48,738 nucleotides of DNA from JBFWML01 sp050251635 (lineage in GTDB: Bacteria > Campylobacterota > Campylobacteria > Campylobacterales > SZUA-545). Shown here piece after piece: positions 7,240-15,595 of this stretch (position 1 is its first letter; each line of letters starts with the position of its first letter). The notes under the pieces were generated by a model, which was not told the DNA's origin, did not search any database, and was given only the letters and a program-made list of their open reading frames with translations. The translations under genes and the position numbers were made by a program. The stretch is from assembly GCA_050251635.1 (NCBI GenBank), contig JBFWML010000012.1, forward strand, positions 1 through 48,738. Reading direction: 5' to 3'.

Positions 7240-9033
7240 TTAAGCGATAGAACCGCCCTCTTCGAGCCGCTTTCTATCCAGCCCCAAGGCCTGCGCGACA
7301 TGATCAAGCAGCGCGGTGGCCTGCGCGTTAAGCTCCTCGGCGGCGGCGGCGGCCTCTTCGCTTGTCGCGGCGTTTTGCTGGGTGATTTGATCAACCAGCC
7401 CCATCGCCGTGGCGATCTGGTTCATTCCCTCGGCCTGCTCGTGAACCGAAGCGGAAATTTCGCCCACCAGCGCGGCGGTTTTGCCCACCCGCGAGACAAT
7501 CAGCCCAAAGGCTTCGTTGGCCTGCGAGGCGATCTGGCTGCCGTTTTTGATCTGCTCGATCGCCCCTTCGATAATATTGGCGGTCTCTTTGGCGGCGTTG
7601 GCGCTGCGTCCGGCGAGGTTTTTCACCTCATCGGCCACCACCGCAAAACCCAGACCGTGTTCGCCCGCCCGCGCCGCTTCCACGGCGGCGTTAAGGGCCA
7701 GCAGATTGGTTTGAAACGCAATCTCGTCGATCGTCTTGATAATCTTGGCGATCTGCTCGCTCGCTTCGGTAATGCGCACCATCGATCCGGTCAGCTCTTT
7801 GATCTTGCGGTCACCCGTGTGGGCCGCTTCGTCGGCCTCTTTGGCCAAGCGGCTTGCTTCGCGGGCGTTGTCGGCGTTTTGGTTGTTGACCGCCGTGGAC
7901 TCTTCGATATTGGCGGAAATCTCCTCGACGCTGGAGGCCTGCGTGCTGGCCCCTTCGGCCAGACTCGTCGCGGAGGCGGCAATCTGATCGCTGGCGGAGA
8001 CAAGCTGGCCGCTGGAGCTGACAATCACGCCCACCGCGCGGTTGACCGACCCCATAATACTCTTGGCCGCAAAGACCGAGACGACAATCACCGACACCAG
8101 CAAAAAGGCGATCAGCCCCACCGTGAACCAGAACCAGAAGGTGACGTTTTTTAGCTCCGCCGCCGCGCGCTCAAGAATCTGCGCGCTGCCGAAATCCTCG
8201 ATCTGCTTAAGCAGGTTGATCGAATCGGTCGAAGCCCTGAACCACTCGGCGGGCACGATCGCAAAACCCCCGGCGATGTAGCGCTCCTTGGCCGTAGCGA
8301 TCATCTGCTCCATCTTCTCTCTGGCCGCGCCCTTGTAGGTGCTTTCGTAAAAGGCGCGGACCGCCGGCGACGCCTCCTTGCCAAAGGCCTGCAATTGCGC
8401 TTCGTAGCGGCCCAAAAGCCCGCCCAGTCGAAACACCGCGTCACCGCCAAAACGGTCCAGCGTAAAAACGCCGTTGAGCGTTGCGCGGGTCTGGCCCAGC
8501 GCCTCCTTGGCGTACAGCAGGCTGATGTGGGCGCTGAGCGCGTCTTTGATACCCGCCGAATGGGCCAGCGTCCGCACGGCGGTCACCTCTTCGAGCATCC
8601 GCGCAATCAGGGCGGTATAAAAGACCGCCGCCTGAGCGGGTGCCAAGGCGAGCCTGTCAATCTGCGCGCGGTTTTGCCCGATCTTGGCCAAGTCATTCAT
8701 GGCCGCCACCTCAAGGCGGTGTTCGGCTAGAAAGTTTTTGAGATTGGCGGCGGCCTGATCGCTTTTGAGGCGCTGGGCGCGAAGGGCGTCGCCGCCTTGC
8801 TCGCCCTTGGCGGCCACAAACCCCACGCTCATGCCCCGTTCGATCTGCAGTTCGTGAACCAGAGCCGAAAGCTTTTCGGCCTGCAGGGCCAGCTCATGCA
8901 CCTGCGTCGCCACCGCCCGCTCGGCAAACAGGCTAACCGCCCGCTGTCCGGCGAAGATCAAAAGCGCCGCCAGCGGCACCGCCACCAGCATAATCAACTT
9001 TGCCCGCACGCTGAGGCGATCTAAAAAACCCAT
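7240..9033 (-). CDS. NIT-domain methyl-accepting chemotaxis protein (probable nitrate/nitrite receptor)
   Basis: Transmembrane chemoreceptor. Helix 1 at ~15-29; a periplasmic NIT (nitrate/nitrite-sensing) domain at ~55-290 with the characteristic LVHELQIERGMSVGFVAAKG; helix 2 at ~298-322. The cytoplasmic domain carries the strongly conserved hairpin IDEIAFQTNLLALNAAVEAA at about 436-455. There is no C-terminal CheR-tethering pentapeptide. The ATG at 9033 has AAGGAG 6 nt upstream and is preferred to the preceding in-frame TTG at 9036. The gene starts only 14 nt after the napD stop, so it is probably the last gene of the nap operon. Nitrate as ligand is inferred from the domain and context. Confidence 0.88.
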   Translation of the reverse strand: MGFLDRLSVRAKLIMLVAVPLAALLIFAGQRAVSLFAERAVATQVHELALQAEKLSALVHELQIERGMSVGFVAAKGEQGGDALRAQRLKSDQAAANLKNFLAEHRLEVAAMNDLAKIGQNRAQIDRLALAPAQAAVFYTALIARMLEEVTAVRTLAHSAGIKDALSAHISLLYAKEALGQTRATLNGVFTLDRFGGDAVFRLGGLLGRYEAQLQAFGKEASPAVRAFYESTYKGAAREKMEQMIATAKERYIAGGFAIVPAEWFRASTDSINLLKQIEDFGSAQILERAAAELKNVTFWFWFTVGLIAFLLVSVIVVSVFAAKSIMGSVNRAVGVIVSSSGQLVSASDQIAASATSLAEGASTQASSVEEISANIEESTAVNNQNADNAREASRLAKEADEAAHTGDRKIKELTGSMVRITEASEQIAKIIKTIDEIAFQTNLLALNAAVEAARAGEHGLGFAVVADEVKNLAGRSANAAKETANIIEGAIEQIKNGSQIASQANEAFGLIVSRVGKTAALVGEISASVHEQAEGMNQIATAMGLVDQITQQNAATSEEAAAAAEELNAQATALLDHVAQALGLDRKRLEEGGSIA

Positions 9034-9047
9034 CAAAAACTCCTTGT

Positions 9048-9398
9048 TTAACTCTTTGCCAGCCAGTTATAGACGCTGCCGCCGTAAAGCACCGTTTCGG
9101 CGTCGGCGGCCTTGGAGACTTCGTTTGCGTCCGCTCCGGCCACGCTGCTAGGATCGCTTTGGCTGGCCAGATGGATCAAATCGGCATTAGTGACGTTTTC
9201 AAGAGCGCCGATGCGCCGCAGCTTGCCCAGCGCGTCGCTGTCGTCTTCGCCTTCGATCACCACCACCAGCTTGCCCTGCGTCACATCTTCGCCGTACACC
9301 TCGCACTCGCCGCTCTCCTCCAGCGCCCGGCGCACCTGAAGGGTCTTTTCGGGCTGCGTTCTGACCACCACGCCTAAAATATTCACGGGATTCTCCAT
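9048..9398 (-). CDS. napD: NapD, chaperone for the NapA Tat signal peptide
   Basis: NapD binds the twin-arginine leader of NapA so that only cofactor-loaded enzyme is exported. The 116 residues start with NILGVVVRTQPEKTLQVRRA and contain GKLVVVIEGEDD, matching the ferredoxin-like NapD fold; the last ~35 residues are an extension of unknown role. Its start overlaps the end of napL by 16 nt, so translation is probably coupled. It is the last nap gene in the canonical A-G-H-B-F-L-D order and the chemoreceptor follows 14 nt later. Confidence 0.88.
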   Translation of the reverse strand: MENPVNILGVVVRTQPEKTLQVRRALEESGECEVYGEDVTQGKLVVVIEGEDDSDALGKLRRIGALENVTNADLIHLASQSDPSSVAGADANEVSKAADAETVLYGGSVYNWLAKS

Positions 9399-10327
9399 TC
9401 CAATAAAAAGTTATCATCCCCGCCCGTAATCAGGCGGTTTTCATCCACAAAAAGAATGTGGCCCACCAGAGCGTAATGGCCCCTAAGCGTGGCCAGCACC
9501 CGCCCTCCGGCCCTTTCCGCCACGGCGATCGCGCCGCTTTCATCCTGCACATAGGCCACCCGCGCCGCCGAGGGCGAAAGGGCGGCGGCGCTGATTAAAA
9601 ACGGTGTTTCAAACCGGTCGTATCCGCCGCTTTTGTCGTCATAAACCGCCGCAATGCGGTCCTGGCCCGCAGTGATTACGCGGCCCGATTTCCAGTCGAT
9701 GCGGTAGATGTTGTCCTTGTTGCCGCCCGAAAGCCGCCGCAGGGTTTCACCCCTTTGAAGGTCGAAAATCAGCACCTCCCCCGACTCCCCCGCGATGGCC
9801 GCCAAGTCGCCCTTTTGCGACAGGGCAAAGTCCGAAAAGCTGCTGCCCATGACCGTTTTGCGGTACACCGTGCGGCCCGAAGCGTCCAGCAGCGCCACCA
9901 CGCCGCCCACCTCGGCGGCAAAAACGCCGCCGCCGGGCAGAAAGCGGGCCTTGCGCAAAAGCCGGTTTTCGGAGGGGGCGATCCACGTTTGCGGCGCTTG
10001 ATTGGGCGCTTTGAAGCTGAGCGACCGGCCCTCGCCCGCCTTGGATTCGGCGATCCACAGCAGCGCGCCCGCGCCGCTTTGATCAACCGAATAGATTTTG
10101 GGCGGATGGGGGCCAAAGAGGCTTTCGACCGGGGGCAGCACAATCTGCTCAAAGGGCTTGGCCTCCCCCAGCCTGAAACGCTCGATCGCCCCCGCGTCGC
10201 CGCCGGTAATCAAAATCTCCCCTTTGAGCGCCGTGTCGATCGCGCTGCCCAAAAGGGGGATTTTGCGCACGGGTTCCAGCCCCCAAAGCGCGGCGGACAG
10301 AAGAGGAATGATCCAAAGAGCCTTCAT
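9383..10327 (-). CDS. napL: NapL, periplasmic beta-propeller-like accessory protein
   Basis: NapL is a nap accessory protein characteristic of Campylobacterota; its exact role is not settled in what I know of the family. The ATG at 10327 has AAAGGAG 7 nt upstream and begins a clear Sec-type signal (MKALWIIPLLSAALWG); upstream in-frame codons overlap napF and are rejected. The mature part has repeated beta-propeller-like strands such as GDLAAIAGESGEVLIFDL, SGRVITAGQDRIAAVYD and DENRLITGGDDNFLLEW, suggesting a WD-type propeller. 314 residues. It overlaps napF by ATGA upstream and napD by 16 nt downstream. Confidence 0.82.
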   Translation of the reverse strand: MKALWIIPLLSAALWGLEPVRKIPLLGSAIDTALKGEILITGGDAGAIERFRLGEAKPFEQIVLPPVESLFGPHPPKIYSVDQSGAGALLWIAESKAGEGRSLSFKAPNQAPQTWIAPSENRLLRKARFLPGGGVFAAEVGGVVALLDASGRTVYRKTVMGSSFSDFALSQKGDLAAIAGESGEVLIFDLQRGETLRRLSGGNKDNIYRIDWKSGRVITAGQDRIAAVYDDKSGGYDRFETPFLISAAALSPSAARVAYVQDESGAIAVAERAGGRVLATLRGHYALVGHILFVDENRLITGGDDNFLLEWRIP

Positions 10328-10587
10328 GGATTCTCCTTTTGCAGATGAATCGCGCCTGCGGGACAAACCGGCACGCACTCGCCGCAACGGGTGCATTTTT
10401 CCAGCGCAATCGCGGGTCTAAAAACCCCAAAAAACGCGATAGCGCCTTCGTTGCACGCCTCTTTGCAAGCGTAGCACATCGTGCCGTTCCATGCCAGACA
10501 GGCCGCAGTCGAAAGCGCAATCGGGGCTGCCGCGGGCCGCTGGCCGGTCAAGCGGCCTAGCAGTTCACGGCGGGAGAGCTGCGCCAT
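10324..10587 (-). CDS. napF: NapF-type small iron-sulfur protein
   Basis: An 87-residue cytoplasmic ferredoxin-like protein with two cysteine sets: CLAWNGTMCYACKEAC (about 30-45) and CTRCGECVPVCP (about 64-75). NapF proteins are thought to help deliver iron-sulfur or redox equivalents during NapA maturation on the cytoplasmic side. This one is much shorter than gammaproteobacterial NapF and carries two rather than more clusters. The first set has an unusual spacing. The start directly follows the napB stop, and the stop overlaps the napL start as ATGA. Confidence 0.8.
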   Translation of the reverse strand: MAQLSRRELLGRLTGQRPAAAPIALSTAACLAWNGTMCYACKEACNEGAIAFFGVFRPAIALEKCTRCGECVPVCPAGAIHLQKENP

Positions 10588-11124
10588 TTAGCGCACGCCC
10601 TCTTTGATCACCTGCATCAGGTTGGATTTTTCCATCCCTTCGCGGGTGCGCCACGCGGCGGAAAAGCGGTTTTGCACCGCCGGATCGCGATCGACCTGGG
10701 GCGCGTGGCATTGCGAGCAGTTAAACCGCGCATTGCTCAACTGGCCGCCGAGATCCTTGTCGTTGCGCAGATCGAACAGGTGCGAAGCGGGCACGGCCAC
10801 CGCGCCCACCGCCGAAGCGACTTCGGGCATATGGCAACCCACGCAGGTGTTGTTGGCCGTGGTAATGGGCAGCAGCCCTTCGACGCTGTGGGGAATCATG
10901 GGCGGCGCGTTTTCAAAGGACCGCTCAAACCGCTCGCCGCTGCCGGGATCTTTGCCCATGTAGTCGATCGGCTGATTGAGCGCCACCGCTTCGTCATAGA
11001 TCGGGGCGGTTCTCAGCCCCAGCTCCTCTTCGCTTACGCTCGCGCTTTTGCCCGCGCCGGGCTGGGCGCAACCGGCCAACACCATCGCGGTTAAAACCGC
11101 GCTCCATATAGCAACCTTTTTCAT
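10588..11124 (-). CDS. napB: NapB, diheme cytochrome c subunit of periplasmic nitrate reductase, possibly a lipoprotein
   Basis: Electron-transfer subunit that feeds NapA. Two heme-binding motifs are present, CVGCH and CSQCH, plus EEELGLR near the mature N-terminus, typical of NapB. The start is the ATG at 11124, which overlaps the napH stop (ATGA) and has a strong GGAGG site; the longer in-frame extension upstream is only the shadow of napH. The leader MKKVAIWSAVLTAMVLAGCA contains a good lipobox (LAGC), so the protein may be acylated and membrane-anchored rather than free in the periplasm. 178 residues including the leader. Confidence 0.9.
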   Translation of the reverse strand: MKKVAIWSAVLTAMVLAGCAQPGAGKSASVSEEELGLRTAPIYDEAVALNQPIDYMGKDPGSGERFERSFENAPPMIPHSVEGLLPITTANNTCVGCHMPEVASAVGAVAVPASHLFDLRNDKDLGGQLSNARFNCSQCHAPQVDRDPAVQNRFSAAWRTREGMEKSNLMQVIKEGVR

Positions 11125-11939
11125 GACTCGCCTCCTTCGTTTTTTCCCAAATAGCGCGAAAGGCCAAAACCCATCGCATCGTCGTTGCACACTTCGATGC
11201 ACCGTCCGCAGTTGGTGCACTCCGCGCCGCTGACCGTTTCGGTGCGCTTGCCCACCATATGAAGCACCTGCCGCTCGGGGCAGATATTGACGCAGTTCAT
11301 GCACCGGGTGCATTTATCCGCATCGTGGCGCACGCGGACGGGGCTAAAGCGCCCTACCTGCGACCAAAATCCCCCCAGCGGGCAGAGGTGGCCGCAAAAG
11401 CCGTTTTTATGCACAAACAGATCAAACAACAACACCGCCAGCACCGCCGCCCAGCCAAAACCCAGACCGAACACGATGCCCCGGTGCAACATGGCAATAG
11501 GACTGATCAGCTCAAAGGCCGCCACGCCCATCAGGGCCGAAACAATCAGCGAAAGTCCCAGCACCCAGTAGCGGATATTGCGGCTGAGCCACACCTTGCG
11601 CTCCACATCCTTCGGATCCACCCAGCGGCGGATCTGGCTGGCGAAATCGGTCACCAGATTCATGGGGCAGACCCAGGCGCAAAAGGCGCGGCCTAAAATC
11701 AGCGCATAGACGCCCACGGCCACCGCCGCGCCGATCAGCGCCGTGGCGGCCACCGCCGCCCCCGCAAAAAGCATCTGCAAAACCGCATAGGGGTCGCTCA
11801 TGGGAATCACCCCGAAAATCAGCGAACTGCTCAAATTGCCCGTCAAAACCGTCCAGCCGGTGTGCGCGCCCATAAAATAAAGGCCAATCAGCGAAAGCTG
11901 CGTGATGCGGCGAAGGATTAAAAAGCGCCATTTACTCAT
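11121..11939 (-). CDS. napH: NapH, membrane quinol dehydrogenase subunit with iron-sulfur clusters
   Basis: Integral membrane protein that, with NapG, oxidises menaquinol and passes electrons to NapB/NapA, replacing NapC. About four membrane helices are visible. Two CxxxCP motifs (CAWVCPMN and CGHLCPLG) are followed by two C-terminal 4Fe-4S sets, CTRCMNCVNICP and CTNCGRCIEVCN. The start is the ATG at 11939, preceded by AAGGGG and overlapping the napG stop by 8 nt; the earlier in-frame ATG lies deep inside napG. 272 residues. Confidence 0.92.
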   Translation of the reverse strand: MSKWRFLILRRITQLSLIGLYFMGAHTGWTVLTGNLSSSLIFGVIPMSDPYAVLQMLFAGAAVAATALIGAAVAVGVYALILGRAFCAWVCPMNLVTDFASQIRRWVDPKDVERKVWLSRNIRYWVLGLSLIVSALMGVAAFELISPIAMLHRGIVFGLGFGWAAVLAVLLFDLFVHKNGFCGHLCPLGGFWSQVGRFSPVRVRHDADKCTRCMNCVNICPERQVLHMVGKRTETVSGAECTNCGRCIEVCNDDAMGFGLSRYLGKNEGGES

Positions 11940-12717
11940 AGCTGACCCCTTCATCCAGATACCCTTTGACATCATCGGTCAAACTTCTGGCCTTGCCGCC
12001 GGCGGCCCGCTGAACCTTCTCGCGCTGCACCGCTTCACTCTCCCAGCCGCGGATATAGTGATCCCCGGCGCGGCCTTGAACCACCGCGTGGGGCCGCACA
12101 AAAATCGCCGGCTCTTCGGTAATGCAGGCCCGTTCGCACAGGCCGCATCCGGTGCAGTGGTCGCTGCTGACTTCCGGCAGCAAAAAGGCGTGTTTGCCCG
12201 TGCGTTCGTTGCGCGCATGGGCCAGCACGATCGCCTGACCCATCAAAGGACAGGCGCGGTAACAGGCGTCGCACTGGATACCCCAGTAGGCCACGCACGA
12301 CTCCTTATCCACCACCGCCAGCCCCATGCGGGCTTGATTGATCTGCAAGCCCTTTTCGTCGCTGACGCTTTTTTCATCCAGCGCCCCGGTGGGGCAAACC
12401 GGCACGCAGGGAATATCGGTACACATATAACACGGAATCTCGCGGGGCGTAAAAAAGGGCGTGCCCACCGCCACGTTCTGGCCCGGTTCGGCCAGCCTCA
12501 GCGTATCGTAGGGACAGGCAATAACGCACTGTCCACACTTGATACAGCTTTGCAAAAACGCCGCCTCCTTCAGCGCGCCCGGCGGCCGGAGCACCAAGGG
12601 CGAAGCCTTGGCTTCGTTCAGATAGGCCGACCAGACCAGTCCGCCCAAGGCGCTAAGCCCCACGCTTTGCAGGGTGAGCAACAAAAACCGTCGTCGTCTG
12701 GCGTGATCGAGCTGCAT
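11932..12717 (-). CDS. napG: NapG, periplasmic ferredoxin-type subunit of the NapGH quinol dehydrogenase
   Basis: Tat-exported protein with four 4Fe-4S clusters. The leader contains a run of arginines followed by FLLLTLQSVGLSALGG, a twin-arginine-type signal. Cysteine sets: CIKCGQCVIACP, CYMCTDIPCVPVCP, a CDACYRACP set, and CTGCGLCERAC. 261 residues, the family norm. It starts 2 nt after the napA stop and overlaps napH by 8 nt. No napC exists in the cluster, so NapGH is inferred to be the sole electron input. Confidence 0.93.
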   Translation of the reverse strand: MQLDHARRRRFLLLTLQSVGLSALGGLVWSAYLNEAKASPLVLRPPGALKEAAFLQSCIKCGQCVIACPYDTLRLAEPGQNVAVGTPFFTPREIPCYMCTDIPCVPVCPTGALDEKSVSDEKGLQINQARMGLAVVDKESCVAYWGIQCDACYRACPLMGQAIVLAHARNERTGKHAFLLPEVSSDHCTGCGLCERACITEEPAIFVRPHAVVQGRAGDHYIRGWESEAVQREKVQRAAGGKARSLTDDVKGYLDEGVSYE

Positions 12718-12719
12718 GA

Positions 12720-15497
12720 TCAGGCCCTATAAACCTTGACGGCGCACTTTTTAAAGTCGGTCTGTTTGCTGATGGGACAGGTGGCATCCAGACACACCTT
12801 ATTGATAAACACCTGCTCGTCAAACCACGGCACATAGACCAGACCGCGCGGCGGACGGTTGCGGCCCCGGGTATCGACGCGGGCCTTGACCTTGCCCCGG
12901 CGGGACTCCACCCACACCATGCCGCCCTGAACGACGCCCATCTTTTCCGCGTCGCCGGGGTGCATATAGCACAGCGCTTCGGGCACGGCGCGGTAGAGTT
13001 CGGGAACCCGCATGGTCATCGTGCCGGAATGCCAGTGTTCCAGCACCCGGCCGGTGCAGAGCCAGTAGGGGTAGGTTTCATCGGGCGTTTCGGGCGCGTC
13101 CATATAGGGGCGCAGGAAGATTTTGGCCTTGTTGGCCACCGAGGTGGGCTTGTCGCTGGTGGGTTTGGCCAGATTGCCCTCGGGGATCGCCTTGGCAAAG
13201 TCGCCATAGAAGGCGAATTCGCCCGTGTTGGCTTTGCGGGCATAGGGGTCGTACTTGGCGTTGAAGCGCCAGAGCGTCTCTTTGCCGTCCACCACGGGCC
13301 AGCGCAGACCGCGCACGCGGTGATAGGTGTCGAAATCCGCCAGATCGTGGCCGTGGCCCGCGCCGAAGATGCGGTACTCCTCAAAGAGCGCCTTTTGCAT
13401 AAAGAAGCCGTAGCCCTTAAACACCTTGCCGTCGCTGCCGGCGACATTGCGGCTATCGCCCACCGCCTCGACGTTTTCGTATCCCGCGCCGATCGGATCG
13501 GGCCACGCGTATTTTTTCAGCTCCGCGTGGGCAAAGAGTACGTCAAAGAGGGTGTCATCCTCTTTGTAGCCCATGGCTTTGGCCTTATCCAGCACATTGG
13601 GCAGTGTGACGTCGCCCACCTTTTTTTCGCTCCATACCTCGGAAAGCTTGAAGCGTTTGGCAAACTCGGCGTACTGCCACAGATCGGGCATCGCCTCGCC
13701 CACGGGAACCACCTGCTGACGCCAGTGCTGGGTGCGGCGTTCGGCGTTGCCGTAGGCCCCCCATTTTTCGAAGATCATCGCGCTGGGCAAAATGAGATCG
13801 GCCACTTTGGCGGAGATGCCCGGATAGCCGTCGGAGACGACGATAAAGTTGTCCATCTCCCGCGCGGCGGCAATCCAGTGGTTGGCATTGGCGGTGTTTT
13901 GCCACGGGTTGTTGACATTCACCCACGCCCATTTGATCTTGCCGTCTTCGAGATCGCGCATAATCTGCATAAAGTGAGAGCCGGGTTTGGGGTTGATCGT
14001 TCCTTCGGGAACGCGCCAAATCTTTTCGCTGATCTGACGGTGTTTGGGGTTGGCCACCACCATGTCGGCGGGCAGACGGTGACTGAAGGTGCCCACTTCG
14101 CGGGCGGTGCCGCACGCCGAAGGCTGACCGGTGAGCGAAAAGGCGCCGTCGCCGGGCTTGGCCTGCTTGTTTAGGAGCAGATGCACCATATAGGCCTGCT
14201 CGTTGACCCAGGTGCCGCGGGTGTGCTGGTTCATCCCCATCGTCCAGAAGCTCACCACCTTGCGGCCCTTTTCGATGTAGAGATCGGCCAGGTTTTTGAG
14301 CTTGGCCTTAAAGCTCTCGATCGACTCGTCGGGATCGCCCTTGGCCAGCTGGGCCACAAAATCCAGCGTGTAGGGTTCGAGCCCTTTTTTAAAATCCTCC
14401 CGGGAGATAATCCAGTGCGCGCCCTCTTTTTTGGTGCTCTTCATCTCCATCTTGTCGCCGGGCTTGACGCCCAGATACCCCAGCGCCGTCGCTTCGTCTT
14501 TGGTCATCACCTTGACCCGCTCCTTTAGGGCGGTGTCGAGCTCCTCTTTGCGGTATTTGGGGTGGTTGACCTCATCGCGCATCCCGTAGCCGATATCCAC
14601 AAAACCCGTCGTCAAAACGCAGTGCTTCTCCACAAAATCCCAGTCAACGGCGTTGCGGTTCACGATCTCGCGGGCGATGTAGTTCCAGATGGCCAAATCC
14701 GTATTGGGACGGAAGATAATTTCGCTATCGGCCAAGTCAGAGGTGCGGGTGGTGTAGGTCGAAAGGTTGACGATTTTAACCCGCTCGGGACTGGAGAGTT
14801 TGCGGTCGCTGACCCTCGACCACAAAATCGGGTGCATCTCCGCCATATTCGCGCCCCACGTCACCACCGTGTCGGTCAGTTCGATGTCGTCGTAACAGCC
14901 CGAAGGTTCGTCGATGCCGAAGGTCTGCATAAAGGCGGCCACCGCCGAGGCCATGCAGTGACGGGCGTTGGGATCGAGGTTGTTGCTGCGAAAGCCCGCC
15001 TTCATCAGCTTGGCCATCGCGTAGCCCTCCTGAATGGTGTACTGACCGGAGCCAAACACCCCCACGCCCGAGGGACCCAGCTCGTTGTAGGCCTTTTTAA
15101 ACTGCTTTTCCATCTCGTCAAAGGCGCGCTGCCAGCTTACGGGGCGGAACTTGCCCTTTTTGTCGAACTGCCCGGCCTCGTTCATGCGCAGCAGCGGCTG
15201 GGTCAGCCGATCGCCGCCGTACATGATCTTGGCGTTGAAGTAGCCCTTGATACAGTTTAGACCCCGGTTTACCGGAGCCGCCGGATCGCCCTTGACCGCG
15301 ACGATCTTGCCGTCCTTGGTGGCCAGCATAATGCCGCACCCGGTGCCGCAGAACCGGCAAGCGCCCTTATCCCAGCGCCAACCCGCCTCTGCTTCGTTTG
15401 CCGCTGCGAATGCCGCCGCGGGCAACTGAACGCCGGCCGCCGTGGCCGCCGAAACGGCGGCGGCGGCTTTGAGAAACTGCCTTCTTTCGCTTTGCAT
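12720..15497 (-). CDS. napA: NapA, catalytic subunit of periplasmic nitrate reductase
   Basis: Molybdopterin enzyme that reduces nitrate to nitrite in the periplasm. Tat leader with SERRQFLKAAAA, then the N-terminal 4Fe-4S site Cys47, Cys50, Cys54 and Cys82 (CRFCGTGC and NCIKG). The molybdenum-binding cysteine is Cys181 in NARHCMASAV. 925 residues, in the range of the longer Campylobacterota NapA. The ATG has AAGGAG 6 nt upstream. It heads the minus-strand nap operon, and an FNR-type palindrome and -10-like box lie immediately upstream. Confidence 0.97.
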   Translation of the reverse strand: MQSERRQFLKAAAAVSAATAAGVQLPAAAFAAANEAEAGWRWDKGACRFCGTGCGIMLATKDGKIVAVKGDPAAPVNRGLNCIKGYFNAKIMYGGDRLTQPLLRMNEAGQFDKKGKFRPVSWQRAFDEMEKQFKKAYNELGPSGVGVFGSGQYTIQEGYAMAKLMKAGFRSNNLDPNARHCMASAVAAFMQTFGIDEPSGCYDDIELTDTVVTWGANMAEMHPILWSRVSDRKLSSPERVKIVNLSTYTTRTSDLADSEIIFRPNTDLAIWNYIAREIVNRNAVDWDFVEKHCVLTTGFVDIGYGMRDEVNHPKYRKEELDTALKERVKVMTKDEATALGYLGVKPGDKMEMKSTKKEGAHWIISREDFKKGLEPYTLDFVAQLAKGDPDESIESFKAKLKNLADLYIEKGRKVVSFWTMGMNQHTRGTWVNEQAYMVHLLLNKQAKPGDGAFSLTGQPSACGTAREVGTFSHRLPADMVVANPKHRQISEKIWRVPEGTINPKPGSHFMQIMRDLEDGKIKWAWVNVNNPWQNTANANHWIAAAREMDNFIVVSDGYPGISAKVADLILPSAMIFEKWGAYGNAERRTQHWRQQVVPVGEAMPDLWQYAEFAKRFKLSEVWSEKKVGDVTLPNVLDKAKAMGYKEDDTLFDVLFAHAELKKYAWPDPIGAGYENVEAVGDSRNVAGSDGKVFKGYGFFMQKALFEEYRIFGAGHGHDLADFDTYHRVRGLRWPVVDGKETLWRFNAKYDPYARKANTGEFAFYGDFAKAIPEGNLAKPTSDKPTSVANKAKIFLRPYMDAPETPDETYPYWLCTGRVLEHWHSGTMTMRVPELYRAVPEALCYMHPGDAEKMGVVQGGMVWVESRRGKVKARVDTRGRNRPPRGLVYVPWFDEQVFINKVCLDATCPISKQTDFKKCAVKVYRA

Positions 15498-15526
15498 GAC
15501 TGCTCCTTGTGTGGAATACAGTCAAG

Positions 15527-15532
15527 ACTCTA
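15527..15532 (-). promoter_or_regulatory. Candidate -10 element of the napA promoter
   Basis: Read on the minus strand this is TAGAGT, four of six matches to TATAAT. It sits where a -10 should be if the palindrome centred near 15561.5 is at -41.5 of a class II FNR/Crp-activated promoter, with transcription starting near 15520. The match is modest; the spacing is what supports it. Confidence 0.45.
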
Positions 15533-15554
15533 GCGCGGAGGCCTGACCAAAACC

Positions 15555-15568
15555 TTGACCGGGATCAA
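15555..15568. promoter_or_regulatory. FNR/NssR-type operator upstream of napA
   Basis: TTGAC-CGGG-ATCAA fits the Fnr-family palindrome TTGAY-N4-RTCAA. It is centred about 64 bp before the napA ATG, in the 98-bp gap between the sensor gene and napA. The Crp/Fnr protein encoded at 16910-17554 has an E-x-x-S-R recognition helix like FNR and is the likely binder (inference). Confidence 0.65.
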
Positions 15569-15595
15569 GATTTTGGCAGGAAAGGTAACAAAGGG

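Noticed and set aside
11125..11313. N-terminal extension of NapB by 63 codons
   Set aside because: It lies within napH in another frame, is rich in Arg and His, and a proper leader with a strong ribosome site begins at 11124.
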